Counted from the first letter of the stretch, positions 1 to 9,886 are shown. The stretch is 64,000 bases of DNA from Desulfobacteraceae bacterium (GCA_016744295.1 JADGEQ010000009.1:1-64000), one strand, 5' to 3'. The notes: generated by a model not told the origin, from the sequence alone. Numbers and translations are program-made.

Positions 1-84
1 CAATGGACCAAAAGTACCTGGAGGAAGTTATGTTCAGGTGAACAATGACTGTGGCCAAAAAGACAGGAACTTTAGAATAGTTAC

Positions 85-1228
85 TTGCGTTGGCCCTGGG
101 GGGTTAAGGAGAACACATTGACAGAAACAATTTCATTTCAAGGTTCACGGAGTTTTGATATGGATGAAAACCTGAACGATCAAGTCTTGGAACAAGCAAG
201 ATCCGAATGCAACCTTCTTAAAGGACAGGAAATAAATTATTTTGACTTCATGGATATTCTTGGGGGGCTTTCGTCTGGGTTTGGTAGTCTCTCATCAGAA
301 GAAACCAAAACAAAAATTCATGAAACATTACAAAGAATGGGTGAGTTGTTGAATGTGGACAGGGGGTGTGTAGTACACTATTTCGCTGGGGAGACTCCCA
401 GCACCCACGAGTGGTGCAAGGAAAACTTTGCATCAGAAATCAGAAACTTTGAAAATAGTTTATCTGCGTTTACCCCTTGGCGGATACAGGGCAATGTCTG
501 TTACGAGGATGTGACTATTTTCACCCTGATCACAAACGGAGCAGAAGGGGCAATGATCCGGGTGGATGATGTGACAGACAAGGTACGGATGGAAGAGATG
601 ATGATACAAAGTCAAAAGATCCTATCTTTAGGCGGTATTGCTGCGGGGATGGCCCACGAGATAAAGAGCCCCCTGACTGGGATGATACTGACAGCCGATG
701 TCATGGGAAATCGCCTGGTTGATAATATAAATATACCTGACAACCTGAATGCCGCCGATGCTGCAGGAACCACAATGGAAGCCATCCAAGAATTTATGAA
801 GGAACGGAACATATTGCCCATGATTAAGACCATCAAGGAATCAGGCCGGCGGGTGGCAGGCATCGTAGACAACATGCTCTGTTTTGCCCGAAAGAGTGAT
901 GCCCCGGTGTCTTCTTATACCCTTTCAGAACTTCTCGACAAAATCTTTGAGCTGGCAGCCACTGACTTTGTTTATCGCCCGGACACGGGTTGAAAATAAG
1001 GGGAATATGGTTTGCCTGGAGATAGAGGCAACGGTCCCGGTATGGATGAAAAGACCAGCAAAACGAGTGTTTGACCCTTTTTTTACCACCAAACCTTTGG
1101 GCACTGGCACAGGCCTTGGTCTTTCAGTCTCGTATTCTATTATTGTAGATGATCATGGAGGAGAGCTGGAAGTTGAATCAACTTTGGGAAAAGGGACAAA
1201 CTTTATTATTAGGCTTCCCATTAAATGA
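85..1228 (+). pseudogene. Decayed GAF-PAS sensor histidine kinase
   Basis: Pieces of a cytoplasmic sensor kinase lie in order but not in one frame. Frame 1 carries a GAF start (NVDRGCVVHYF, STHEWCKENF), which breaks off at about residue 132 and continues as the tail of a PAS domain (CYEDVTIF, RVDDVTDKVRMEEMM). The HisKA H-box follows (GMAHEIKSPLTGM). Frame 1 stops at 993. The ATP-binding part continues in frame 2 ([13 protein letters not shown]), flips to frame 1 for the G1 box ([11 protein letters not shown], about 1030-1062), then returns to frame 2 for [20 protein letters not shown]. The N box expected between the H-box and the G1 box is missing. At least two internal deletions and three frame changes make a working kinase very unlikely. 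The true 5' end may lie left of the window. Confidence 0.85.
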
Positions 1229-1280
1229 CAGGTCCATAACCCTATAACCATCCTATGAAGATTCACACGATTCTGTGTGA

Positions 1281-1889
1281 TTATTCAAAGATATCAACAT
1301 CTCCGGCGCCATATCTTATAATTTCAGGTATGTCATCAATTAATGAGATTACCGATGAGGGCGCGCCCGGAACCGGGCCGCCGTCAATAACAGCATCCAG
1401 CCGGTTATCAAAGTAGTCATGAAGCAAAGAGGGGTCTTCAAATATATTTCCATCTGGATCTGTGGCAGAGGTGGATATGATAGGGTTTCCCAATTGTCTG
1501 GCAAGTGCCAGGGCAATGAGATTATTCGGTACCCGGATGCCTGCTGTTTTCCGCTTGGTAAGCATGATTTTGGGTACCATTCGGGAGCCTGACAGCACAA
1601 AGGTATAGGGGCCGGGCAATAAGCGTTTCATGTTCCGATAGGCAAAATTTGAGATTTTGGCGTAGGTTGAAATGTCTTTTAGGTCCGGGCAGATAAAGCT
1701 GAAGGGCTTGTTTTTATTTCTTTGTTTGATGGCATATATTTTTTCAATGGCTTTTTTGTTCATGATATCACAGCCAATACCGTAAAAGGTGTCCGTTGGA
1801 TAGGCCACAATCCCGCCTTTTTTCAAAATGTCGACAATCCTCTGGATTTGCCGTTCCTGGGGATTATCCGGATTTATTTTTAATAGCAT
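1281..1889 (-). CDS. L-threonylcarbamoyladenylate synthase family protein (Sua5/YciO/YrdC)
   Basis: A single YrdC domain of about 200 residues. The family makes threonylcarbamoyl-AMP from threonine, bicarbonate and ATP for t6A37 of ANN-decoding tRNAs. Visible motifs are KGGIVAYPTDTFYGIG near residue 30, KRKTAGIRVPNN near residue 112 and ISTSATDPDG near residue 137. There is no C-terminal Sua5 extension, so it is the short TsaC/YciO form; YciO paralogues cannot be excluded by eye. It stands alone, convergent with the decayed kinase and separated from the pfk gene by about 130 bp. The start has only a weak upstream purine stretch. Confidence 0.85.
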   Translation of the reverse strand: MLLKINPDNPQERQIQRIVDILKKGGIVAYPTDTFYGIGCDIMNKKAIEKIYAIKQRNKNKPFSFICPDLKDISTYAKISNFAYRNMKRLLPGPYTFVLSGSRMVPKIMLTKRKTAGIRVPNNLIALALARQLGNPIISTSATDPDGNIFEDPSLLHDYFDNRLDAVIDGGPVPGAPSSVISLIDDIPEIIRYGAGDVDIFE

Positions 1890-2015
1890 TTTGCGTGTAA
1901 TACCTTTGTATTAATATTTTCAAAATTAACAATTAACAATGGTTAAATTATATAGAAAGTCTGTCTGTGTCAATGAAATCATCATTTTTATGGCACAGGT
2001 GTGTTTAAGGCTAAC

Positions 2016-3110
2016 CTATGCAGGTTCATCTCCAAAACTGATCCCAAGAGCCCTGGCCGTCATCACAAGTTCGCCAGCTGGATCCACCCTGCGAATTTTA
2101 TTGATGGCATCCTTCAAGGTGACCGGCCCCATCATGCCGTTTTCTTTTAAAGCCACCATCATTCCAAATTGGGCTTTGGCAATCATTTGAAATGCGTGGA
2201 CACCAAATCTTGTACACAATTGTCTGTCCCACTGGGTGGGTTGTCCCCCCCGCTGCAAATGTCCCAGCACCACACACCGGGTTTCTTTTTTTGTCCTTTC
2301 TTCTATTTCCTGGGCAACCATGTGTCCGATGCCGCCCAGGCGTGCTTCCCTGTCCTTTCCTGTTTTGTTTGATGTGACAAAGCCCTGGCCCTCAAGGGTG
2401 GCGCCTTCTGCCACGATGACAATGGTGAAATGTTTTCCTTCGGCTTCCCGGGCCTGGATTTTTTTTTGGATTGAATCATAGTTAAATTTGACCTCGGGGA
2501 TAAGGATGACATCAGCTCCTCCTGCCAGTCCAGCATAGGAGGCGATCCATCCGGCATACCGGCCCATTACCTCCAAAACCATAACCCTGTTGTGGCTTTG
2601 AGCAGTGCTGTGAAGGCGGTCCAGGGCATCCACGGCACAGGCCACGGCAGTGTCGAATCCAAAGGTCATCTGGGTGGCATCCAGATCATTGTCAATGGTT
2701 TTTGGGACCCCCACCACGGGAAATCCCATCTCAAACATCTGCTGGGCAATGGTCAGGGTGCCGTCTCCACCAATGGCCACCATGGCGCAAAGGTTCAGTC
2801 CATCAAAATTGGCCTTGGCCTGGTTCAGTATTTTTTGGGGAACCTGTCTGGGTTCACCATGACCGGTTTTGGCTGAAAATTGGCCGCTGTTTGCTGACCC
2901 CAGGATGGTGCCTCCCCGGATGAGAAGACCGTCCATATCCTTTAGCTCCAGGGGGATGGCCTGAACCGGAGTGAGAAGTCCGTCGAACCCGCCATGAATG
3001 CCCATGCATTCCCAGCCGTAAATAGCACCTGCCTTTACAATTGCCCGGATGACAGCATTCAGTCCGGGGCAGTCGCCGCCACCGGTTACGATTCCGATTT
3101 TTTGGGTCAT
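2016..3110 (-). CDS. pfkA: 6-phosphofructokinase
   Basis: Cytosolic glycolytic enzyme that phosphorylates fructose 6-phosphate. The 364-residue protein opens with the phosphate-binding loop GIVTGGGDCPGLNAVIR. It has GGDGTLTIAQ near residue 113, where glycine rather than aspartate follows GGD as in ATP-using enzymes. PKTIDNDLDAT near residue 136 carries the catalytic aspartate, MGRYAGWIA follows near residue 183, and LGHLQRGGQPTQWDR lies near residue 283. The length fits the group III PFKs, which include both ATP- and PPi-dependent members, so the phosphoryl donor is inferred from one residue. A Shine-Dalgarno AGGAGA lies just before the ATG and a plausible promoter lies upstream. Confidence 0.93.
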   Translation of the reverse strand: MTQKIGIVTGGGDCPGLNAVIRAIVKAGAIYGWECMGIHGGFDGLLTPVQAIPLELKDMDGLLIRGGTILGSANSGQFSAKTGHGEPRQVPQKILNQAKANFDGLNLCAMVAIGGDGTLTIAQQMFEMGFPVVGVPKTIDNDLDATQMTFGFDTAVACAVDALDRLHSTAQSHNRVMVLEVMGRYAGWIASYAGLAGGADVILIPEVKFNYDSIQKKIQAREAEGKHFTIVIVAEGATLEGQGFVTSNKTGKDREARLGGIGHMVAQEIEERTKKETRCVVLGHLQRGGQPTQWDRQLCTRFGVHAFQMIAKAQFGMMVALKENGMMGPVTLKDAINKIRRVDPAGELVMTARALGISFGDEPA

Positions 3111-3157
3111 CTCTATCTCCTGAATTGATTTTATTTTCTTATTTTCTTATTCTTGAA

Positions 3158-3185
3158 AATATACCATAAACTACTCGGAAGACAA
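3158..3185 (-). promoter_or_regulatory. Candidate sigma-70 promoter for pfkA
   Basis: On the minus strand TTGTCT and TATATT are separated by 16 bp, about 50 bp before the pfkA start codon. The -10 box matches consensus at 5 of 6 positions and the -35 box at 4 of 6. Confidence 0.4.
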
Positions 3186-3259
3186 TATTAAAAAAGTTAT
3201 GATCCAGGGCCAAGAAGTTTAATGCAAGACAGATCTTATTTCATATAAAAGGAGATGCT

Positions 3260-4309
3260 GTGAAAATCTTTAAAAAGAGAAGGTGGATGACTGTAGCAAT
3301 ACTTTTTCTTGTACTGATTTTTTTGATTCAGGTTGGACGTTATTTTGTAAGGGATCAGGAGTGGCAGGCTCGAAATTTTATCCATACAGCGGTTAAAAAA
3401 GCCTATCCTGAAGCTGCTCTGAAATTTGAGAAATCCAAAGGACTTAGCCCCTTTGTTCCATCATCGGATAAGGTTCTAAGGGAGTCACTTGGTATCGTTA
3501 TCCTCATCCATGGACTGGATGAACCCGGGTTGATATGGATGAATCTTGCGCCAGTCTTGGTTGAAAAAGGGTTTGAAGTTTTGATTATGACCTACCCCAA
3601 TGATCAGCCCATCCGAGCATCAACCCAGTTTTTCTTAAAAGAAATTTCTTCTTATTTTAAGGGAAATACCAGGGCAGTTTCCATTGTAGCCCACTCCATG
3701 GGTGGCTTGATAACAAGGGATTTGCTCACCAACCCAATGTTCTCCTATGACAAAAAAGCACAGCAGGGCAAGGTGCCGAAGATAGAGAGGCTTATCATGG
3801 TGGGAACGCCAAACCACGGGGCAGAACTGGCACAATTTCGCTTTTTTCTTGAAATCAGAGACCAGTTTCATCAATTTTTCCAAAAGGATGCTCACTGGTT
3901 GAACTTTCTTCTGGACGGGGGGGGGGAGGCCGGGATAGATCTACTGCCCCATAGCCGATTCATCAAGGAATTAAACCATCGTCCCCCTCCCGAAAATACA
4001 CAATTTGATATTATTGCAGGCAGTGTCAGTCCATGGTCCAAGGAGGATATTGAGGCCCTGGTGGAGAAGATTCAAAAAAATATACCCGAAGGATCCCATG
4101 GTGCTATAGCCCTTGGAGACATATTGTTTTCCATGATCAACATAATTGGGGATACACTTGTCTCTGTGGATTCTGCAGGGCTTGATCAGGTTCCCCTCAC
4201 AATTGTTCCAGGGAGTCATTTGACAATGATTCGGAATTTTTCTCGAGACAGTACAAGAATTCCACCGGCTGTTCCTGTCATTGTTCAAAAATTAATGGTC
4301 AAAAAATAA
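3260..4309 (+). CDS. Membrane-anchored alpha/beta hydrolase (lipase-like)
   Basis: A 349-residue protein with one N-terminal hydrophobic segment (about residues 9-25, AILFLVLIFLIQV) after a positive stretch, so it is probably anchored in the inner membrane facing the periplasm. The hydrolase fold is marked by the oxyanion motif VILIHGLDEPG near residue 80 and the nucleophile elbow VAHSMGGLI near residue 143. MVGTPNHGAELAQF follows, as in lipase and PGAP1-like esterases. A likely catalytic histidine is in PGSHLTMI near the C terminus. The substrate is not evident. The start codon is GTG with GGAGA just upstream. It stands alone between divergent pfkA and the DUF4911-miaB unit. Confidence 0.8.
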   Translation: MKIFKKRRWMTVAILFLVLIFLIQVGRYFVRDQEWQARNFIHTAVKKAYPEAALKFEKSKGLSPFVPSSDKVLRESLGIVILIHGLDEPGLIWMNLAPVLVEKGFEVLIMTYPNDQPIRASTQFFLKEISSYFKGNTRAVSIVAHSMGGLITRDLLTNPMFSYDKKAQQGKVPKIERLIMVGTPNHGAELAQFRFFLEIRDQFHQFFQKDAHWLNFLLDGGGEAGIDLLPHSRFIKELNHRPPPENTQFDIIAGSVSPWSKEDIEALVEKIQKNIPEGSHGAIALGDILFSMINIIGDTLVSVDSAGLDQVPLTIVPGSHLTMIRNFSRDSTRIPPAVPVIVQKLMVKK

Positions 4310-4408
4310 TGTTCGAAAAATAATGTTCGAAAAATTGGTGCCCTTGTCTGCCCCTTGAAACTTTTCTCAAGTATTTACAGATAAAAGGTGGGGGAATAAA
4401 AAATTTGT

Positions 4409-4438
4409 TTGAGGAATCAAGGCCAATAATGATATACT
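4409..4438 (+). promoter_or_regulatory. Candidate promoter of the DUF4911-miaB-map unit
   Basis: TTGAGG and TATACT are separated by 18 bp, about 30 bp upstream of the first gene of the unit. The -10 box is close to consensus and the -35 box only moderate. Confidence 0.4.
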
Positions 4439-4468
4439 CATAAATTTAAGCATAGTATTGGATTGTAG

Positions 4469-4678
4469 ATGAAGACCGTACTCAAGGAATACATGGTTGA
4501 TAAAACCAGAATTGGTTTTATTAAATTTATTTTTGAAGCCCATGACGGGATTGCAGTGGCCACGACCCTGGATCCAAAAACAGGCCATATAAGGCTTGCC
4601 ATCGCACCGGACCGAACCGAATCAGCATTCAGAATTATTGAAGATCTGAAAAAGGACTTTTTGTTTAATGAGTTATAA
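4469..4678 (+). CDS. DUF4911 domain protein
   Basis: A 69-residue protein with the pattern I recall for DUF4911: RIGFIKFIFEAHDGIAVATTLD followed by G-x-I-x-L-A-I-A-P. The function is unknown. Its last 11 bases overlap the start of miaB, so the two are probably translated together, which fits a role near tRNA modification or translation (inference from position only). The Shine-Dalgarno is weak; the promoter candidate 30 bp upstream supports this start. Confidence 0.75.
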   Translation: MKTVLKEYMVDKTRIGFIKFIFEAHDGIAVATTLDPKTGHIRLAIAPDRTESAFRIIEDLKKDFLFNEL

Positions 4679-6065
4679 AGGATATGCCTATATTAATACC
4701 ATTGGCTGTCAGATGAATGTGTATGATTCTGAAAAGCTTGCCGGTATCTTAAACGCTTATGGATTTGAGATGACCGATGAGATGGACAAGGCAGATATAG
4801 TGGTTTGCAATACCTGTTCAATTCGTCATAAGGCCGAGGAAAAAGCCTTTAGTTTTCTGGGCCGATTTGCCAGGGAAAAGAAAAAACGTCCCAACCTTAT
4901 CATAGTTATGGCAGGATGCGTGGCCCAACAGGAAGGGAAAAAAGCCTTTTCCAGGGTTCCCCATCTGGATATTGTCCTGGGGACCCAGGCTTTTTCCCGG
5001 TTTGGCCAGCATTTGAGTGCATTGGAATCAGGTAAAACACAGATTGTGGATATTGCCGAATCCGATGTGATCTTTGAAGCCATGCCGGAAAGTACTCTAG
5101 CCCAAAGAGAGATTTCTGATGCCTCCTGTGATGGGGGCAACAAAATTTCCAAATTTATCACCATCATGCAGGGGTGCGACAATTATTGTACCTATTGTGT
5201 GGTGCCCTATGTTAGGGGCCGGGAAAGAAGCCGCAATCACAGTGCAATTGTGGATGAGATTAAGCTTCTTGCCCAGGGGGGCGTCAGGGAAATCACCCTG
5301 CTGGGTCAAAATGTCAACAGCTACGGGGTCAAGGAGGAGGGGATTTCCTTTCCTCAGTTATTGGAAAAGGTCAGTTGCGTGGAAGGGATTGCCCGGATTC
5401 GTTTTGCCACTTCCCACCCCAAGGATTTATCCATGGAATTGATTCATGTGATCCGTGATAATGACAAGGTGTGCAACCACCTCCATCTGCCGGTACAATC
5501 AGGATCCAATAGAATTTTAAAAAAAATGAACCGGGGTTATACAAGGGAAACCTATATTGAAAGAATCCAGGCTTTGAAAAGTGCCTGCCCCGGCATTGGT
5601 CTGTCCACGGATATCATAGTTGGATTTCCCGACGAAGGTGCCGAGGATTTTAATGATACCATGGAATTGCTCAGAGAAGTTGAGTTTGATTCAATATTTG
5701 CCTTTGCCTATTCTGACAGATCCTCGGCACCGGCAGCCAAATTTACCGGCCAGATTGCGGAAAAGGAAAAAATGATTCGGCTGAACCAGCTGTTGGAATT
5801 ACAGGATGTCTATACGGAAAAGAAAAACAATGCTTTGGTTGGTAAACCCCTTGAGGTGCTGGTGGAGGGTGAAAGCCAGAAACTCCATGACGGGTTTCTA
5901 AAAACATCGGATAAAATGCAACAAATGACCGGAAGAAGTGCATCTAATAAAGTAGTACACTTTCCTTCGGAAAATAGTGCCATTGGTGATCTTGTCACCA
6001 TTCAGATTGAAAATGCATACCCCCATTCACTGTGGGGCTACCTCCTGGGAGTTGAAAAGAAATGA
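4668..6065 (+). CDS. miaB: tRNA-2-methylthio-N6-dimethylallyladenosine synthase
   Basis: Radical-SAM methylthiotransferase that converts i6A37 to ms2i6A37 in tRNAs reading UNN codons. Three N-terminal cysteines ligate the auxiliary cluster (TIGCQMN, NTCSIRHKAE, AGCVAQQEG). The radical-SAM triad is GCDNYCTYCVVPYVRGRE near residue 170. A C-terminal TRAM domain covers roughly residues 395-460. At 465 residues it has the normal length. It begins inside the 3' end of the DUF4911 gene and overlaps map by 4 bases, so the three form one translationally coupled unit. Confidence 0.95.
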   Translation: MSYKGYAYINTIGCQMNVYDSEKLAGILNAYGFEMTDEMDKADIVVCNTCSIRHKAEEKAFSFLGRFAREKKKRPNLIIVMAGCVAQQEGKKAFSRVPHLDIVLGTQAFSRFGQHLSALESGKTQIVDIAESDVIFEAMPESTLAQREISDASCDGGNKISKFITIMQGCDNYCTYCVVPYVRGRERSRNHSAIVDEIKLLAQGGVREITLLGQNVNSYGVKEEGISFPQLLEKVSCVEGIARIRFATSHPKDLSMELIHVIRDNDKVCNHLHLPVQSGSNRILKKMNRGYTRETYIERIQALKSACPGIGLSTDIIVGFPDEGAEDFNDTMELLREVEFDSIFAFAYSDRSSAPAAKFTGQIAEKEKMIRLNQLLELQDVYTEKKNNALVGKPLEVLVEGESQKLHDGFLKTSDKMQQMTGRSASNKVVHFPSENSAIGDLVTIQIENAYPHSLWGYLLGVEKK

Positions 6066-6943
6066 AAAACAAGTCGGTAAAGATTGGAAGAAACGATATT
6101 TGTCCCTGTGGCAGCGGGAAAAAATATAAAAATTGCTGTAGGAATGAAAAACGGGAAATTTCAATCCGGGATGAATATAAAAACCGCTATGATATTATCA
6201 TAAAAACCCCGGAACAGATTGCCGGTATTAAAAAATCCGGTAAATTGCTCATGTCCATCATGGACAGGGTTGAAAAAATGATAAAACCTGGGTTAAAGAC
6301 AGATGATATCAATACCTTTGTCCACGAGGAAACCATTAAAGCCGGTGCCATCCCGGCGCCTCTGAATTATAGAGGATTTCCAAAAAGTGTCTGTGTCTCC
6401 ATCAATGATGTGATCTGCCATGGTATCCCCGGGGAACGTCTCCTAATGGAGGGGGATATTGTCAATGTGGATATTACCCCCATTCTTGACGGGTATTATG
6501 CCGATGCCAGCAGAACTTTTTTTGTGGGAACCCCGGGACCCGACGCCAAAAAAATTGTATCCGTGGCAGCCGAGTCTTTAAAAAGGGGTATTGAGGCGGT
6601 GATTCCGGGAGCCACCCTTGGGGATATTGGGTATGCCATTCAGCATTATGCAGAAGGCCAGGGGTGTTCTGTGGTTAGGGAGTTTGTAGGTCACGGAGTA
6701 GGGGTTGATTTCCATGAACAGCCCCAGGTTCTTCATTTCGGATCTCCGGGGAAAGGCGTAACCCTGGTGCCTGGAATGGTTCTCACCATCGAACCCATGA
6801 TTAATCTAGGCAGAAAAGAGCTCCATGTTCTGGAAGACAAGTGGACAGCCATGACCAATGATGGGTCCCTTTCTGCCCAGTTTGAACAGACCATCCTGGT
6901 AACGGAAGAGGGGTATGAGAGTCTAACTCCCTATGAATTATAA
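6062..6943 (+). CDS. map: Type I methionine aminopeptidase with N-terminal SEC-C zinc motif
   Basis: Removes the initiator methionine from nascent proteins. Residues 10-26 form a SEC-C metal-binding motif (NDICPCGSGKKYKNCC), absent from the E. coli enzyme but known from a subset of bacterial MAPs and from SecA. The catalytic domain follows from about residue 45, with metal ligands visible in VDITPILDGYYADASRTFF, EFVGHGVGVDFHE, LTIEPMI and the glutamate in QFEQTILV. The start ATG overlaps the miaB stop (ATGA). Confidence 0.95.
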   Translation: MKNKSVKIGRNDICPCGSGKKYKNCCRNEKREISIRDEYKNRYDIIIKTPEQIAGIKKSGKLLMSIMDRVEKMIKPGLKTDDINTFVHEETIKAGAIPAPLNYRGFPKSVCVSINDVICHGIPGERLLMEGDIVNVDITPILDGYYADASRTFFVGTPGPDAKKIVSVAAESLKRGIEAVIPGATLGDIGYAIQHYAEGQGCSVVREFVGHGVGVDFHEQPQVLHFGSPGKGVTLVPGMVLTIEPMINLGRKELHVLEDKWTAMTNDGSLSAQFEQTILVTEEGYESLTPYEL

Positions 6944-6956
6944 CTGGTTCCTATGG

Positions 6957-8675
6957 TTAATGGGTGGATTCGGGAAAAGTGAAGGGACCTTTTTTAACAC
7001 CGTTGATGGGGATTTGTTTGATTTGTTGGATAAATTTTTGGCAAAGAGTTGAATCTGTTGTGTGGGTATAAAGATAGCCCTTCTTGTCCAGTCCCCTGAT
7101 AATTCCGTCATTTAAAAACCATTGGACCAATTGGTGACTGATCCTGTCCCTGTCAATTGGGCCGGAAAAATCATCACTGGCGCAGGGTTGGGCAAGGGGG
7201 AGGCATCCATGGATATCAATGCAGCTTTTGATGAAATTGAGAATTCGTGCCAGCCGTAAAAGGGTGACCGCCTCAAGCCTGTTGGTAGTGTAATCCAGGG
7301 GCAGGGCTGTGGACCGCATCAATGAAAAATTGTTGGGGAGCAGTCCTTGTTTTTGGCAGTTTTCATAATCACAACTTCCCGGAGCCGGGTAGAAAATAGA
7401 AAGGCCCACCAGGGTTCTTCTTTGTGCAAGGAAGAGCAGGTCATTTAATGAGGTAACAGCTGATTGGCCGGGCGCCGCTGCTATCACATAGGAAACACAG
7501 GTCAAACCAAGATCCTGGGCGATCTCAAGCGCCCTGTCGTGGGCTTTTCTGACATCGGGCCGTTTAAAGCGCACAAGCTGTTCTTTGGAAAAGGAGCCCA
7601 GGGAAAGGTTCAATGTTTTAAATCCGGTATTTTTCATGGCCCCCAGGATTTGTCTGTCAAGGGAGGGGGGGTAGAGCCCGTTCATGGCCCGAAGTTCCGG
7701 GGGAGCGCCCTTAAAAATTTCATTCAGCCCGGTCAGGAGCGCCAGTATCCATTCTTTTTCCAGGGCCAGGTTTTCATCTTCAAAATCGATAAATCCGATA
7801 TCCAGCCGGAGGCTCTGTTCTTTAATCTCTGCCAGCACATCAACCACCTTCCGCTGGCGGAATTTCCCATGGGAAGATGTGGCGGATACCGAACAATAGG
7901 AGCAGGGCATGGGGCAGCCCCGACTCGAAACCATTGTGATGGCAGCCTTTTTGTTTCGCTGGTAATAGGACTGGTTTACCCTGTTCAATGCCGGCAAGGG
8001 GATAAGCGTTAAATCTTTTATCCAGTTGGGAGGAGTCACTATTATTTTTTCGTTGTCCCGAAAAGCAATTCCCGGAACTTGTCTAAGATCGGTTTTTTTT
8101 CTCAGTGCATCGCAGAGAATTGGCAGGGATGTTTCCCCCTCACCCCTGAGGACAAAATCCACGGCTTTGCATTCTAAAACCTTTTCGGGAAAATGGGTGG
8201 GGTGGTGGCCCCCCATGACAATATAGGCCTGGGGGTAAAATTTTTTAATTGTCAGGGCAGTGGCCAAAGCCTGGTCACAATAGGCGGTAAACAAAGAGGA
8301 GATTCCCACCAGAAATGGTTTTTTATCCCTTACCCTGGTGGCGATGTGCTCATAGCTATAGCCAAAATGTTTAAATTGGTGGAAGAGCGAAAACAGGGTT
8401 AAATCATCCCGGCCATAGTAGGGCGTTAAATGGGAAAACCCGTCGGGATAGGAAATTGCTTTTGATTTGTCCGTGGCAAGTGCGTCTATAATTTGGGTTG
8501 GATATCCCACAGCTTCCAGGCTTGCACATATGGAGGCAATTCCGTAGGGAATGGTCCTTTTGCGGGTTAGATAAAATTCTTCAATGGGCGGCTGTACCAG
8601 AAGAATCAAGGGGAGGCCTTCCGGAGCACCAGGGCCCTTAAAGTTATCATTATTTTTTTTAAATGGGGCGTGCAT
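6957..8675 (-). CDS. B12-binding-domain radical SAM protein
   Basis: A 572-residue protein. The first 200 residues resemble a cobalamin-binding Rossmann domain (PYGIASICASLEAVGYPTQIIDAL, YIVMGGHHPTHFPE). The radical-SAM core follows with CPMPCSYC near residue 253. This architecture is shared by many cobalamin-dependent methylases and the BchE group. The substrate is not evident. It ends the long minus-strand run, 14 bp after the MFS gene, and converges with map. It could act on a small molecule exported by that transporter, but this is only a positional guess. Confidence 0.85.
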   Translation of the reverse strand: MHAPFKKNNDNFKGPGAPEGLPLILLVQPPIEEFYLTRKRTIPYGIASICASLEAVGYPTQIIDALATDKSKAISYPDGFSHLTPYYGRDDLTLFSLFHQFKHFGYSYEHIATRVRDKKPFLVGISSLFTAYCDQALATALTIKKFYPQAYIVMGGHHPTHFPEKVLECKAVDFVLRGEGETSLPILCDALRKKTDLRQVPGIAFRDNEKIIVTPPNWIKDLTLIPLPALNRVNQSYYQRNKKAAITMVSSRGCPMPCSYCSVSATSSHGKFRQRKVVDVLAEIKEQSLRLDIGFIDFEDENLALEKEWILALLTGLNEIFKGAPPELRAMNGLYPPSLDRQILGAMKNTGFKTLNLSLGSFSKEQLVRFKRPDVRKAHDRALEIAQDLGLTCVSYVIAAAPGQSAVTSLNDLLFLAQRRTLVGLSIFYPAPGSCDYENCQKQGLLPNNFSLMRSTALPLDYTTNRLEAVTLLRLARILNFIKSCIDIHGCLPLAQPCASDDFSGPIDRDRISHQLVQWFLNDGIIRGLDKKGYLYTHTTDSTLCQKFIQQIKQIPINGVKKGPFTFPESTH

Positions 8676-8689
8676 CGATTTAATATCTC

Positions 8690-9862
8690 TTACATATGGT
8701 CAACATTGGGAAATTTGACAATAAATGCCAGGCATACCAGGGGGATAAAGGCCGAATAAAAAAGAACCGTCTCAAGGCCGTATATGTCTGCAAGTTTTCC
8801 CACAAGGGGGGATATGGCACCGCCCAGCCCATAGGCAAATCCCATCATCAGGCTGGAAACCATGGCCCTGGATTTTGGGGCCAGCTTCTGGGCCATGACA
8901 ACGCCCAGGGGCAGGGAAGCCAATACGGTAAAACCCGCCAGAAAGGAGGTGAGATAAACCCAGTTTCCCGGCAGATAAAGGTACAATAACAGGGTGGGGG
9001 GCATGAGTAGAAAAGAGAGGAAAAAGATCTTTTTATAGCCGGTTCTGTCTGCCATATAACCGGCCAACAGACCGCTAAGGGTGCCACCCATGATAAAAAG
9101 GGAAAAAATCAAACCCACCGATGTCAGGTCATGGCCTTTATCAACCAGATAAATGGGCATAAAGGTCATAAAGGATTGTCCGGTAACTGCCCGCAACACC
9201 ATGACCACCCAGATCAGGAGGATAGGTTTGTAAACTTTGCCAAGACTCTCTTTGATGGACCCTATAAAACCGAGATGGGAAAGGTTTTCTGAAACCGGTA
9301 GGGGCAGATATTTAAAGCAGAATATAAATGCCACAAGTCCTAAGGCCATTGTATAGGGCATGGCTTCCAACCCGTATTTTGCCACATACCAGGTAATAAA
9401 AACAGGCCCTATGGCAAAGGAAAGGGTGCCGCCGGTGTTGAATATAGACAAACAGAATCCGGTGCGGTTACCTGAATACAACGGAATCATGCCGGTGGTT
9501 GCAGGGTGGAACATGGAGGATCCCAGGGACCCCAGGCAGAGTAACAATAACAGGGTGGAAAAATTAGTGGCCAGCCCGGTAAAGGGAATGCAAACAAAAG
9601 CAAGTAAAAGGCCTGTAATTATAAATCCTCTGGTTTCATGCCGGTCTGACATATAACCGACCACGGGTTGGACAATAAATGCGAGGAAGCGGACCAGGCC
9701 GGTCATAAGACCGACCTGTGCGAGTGTTAATCCCAGCTTGTCCATAAAGGCGGGCAGCAGGGGGGTGAAAAAAGAGGAATAAAAATCCCCGGTAAAGTGA
9801 ATCAGGGTCAGAACAAAAATAATATTGTAATTTACCTTGTTCGACGGAGTTGGTATTGTCAT
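8690..9862 (-). CDS. MFS transporter
   Basis: A 390-residue inner-membrane protein with about 12 hydrophobic segments in two halves. The first intracellular loop has the MFS signature GYMSDRHETRG near residue 70, and the matching loop in the second half is GYMADRTGYKK near residue 266. The early sequence (HFTGDFYSSFFTPLLPAF) resembles fosmidomycin-resistance-type and sugar-efflux permeases. The substrate is unknown. It lies directly between the DUF711 gene and the radical SAM gene in the same orientation. Confidence 0.88.
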   Translation of the reverse strand: MTIPTPSNKVNYNIIFVLTLIHFTGDFYSSFFTPLLPAFMDKLGLTLAQVGLMTGLVRFLAFIVQPVVGYMSDRHETRGFIITGLLLAFVCIPFTGLATNFSTLLLLLCLGSLGSSMFHPATTGMIPLYSGNRTGFCLSIFNTGGTLSFAIGPVFITWYVAKYGLEAMPYTMALGLVAFIFCFKYLPLPVSENLSHLGFIGSIKESLGKVYKPILLIWVVMVLRAVTGQSFMTFMPIYLVDKGHDLTSVGLIFSLFIMGGTLSGLLAGYMADRTGYKKIFFLSFLLMPPTLLLYLYLPGNWVYLTSFLAGFTVLASLPLGVVMAQKLAPKSRAMVSSLMMGFAYGLGGAISPLVGKLADIYGLETVLFYSAFIPLVCLAFIVKFPNVDHM

Positions 9863-9886
9863 TAAACATCCACCGTTAATAATATC

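Noticed and set aside
2..112. Open frame from the left edge (NGPKVPGGSYVQVNN...)
   Set aside because: It is only 36 codons, cut by the edge, and has no recognisable content. It may belong to the decayed kinase or be chance.
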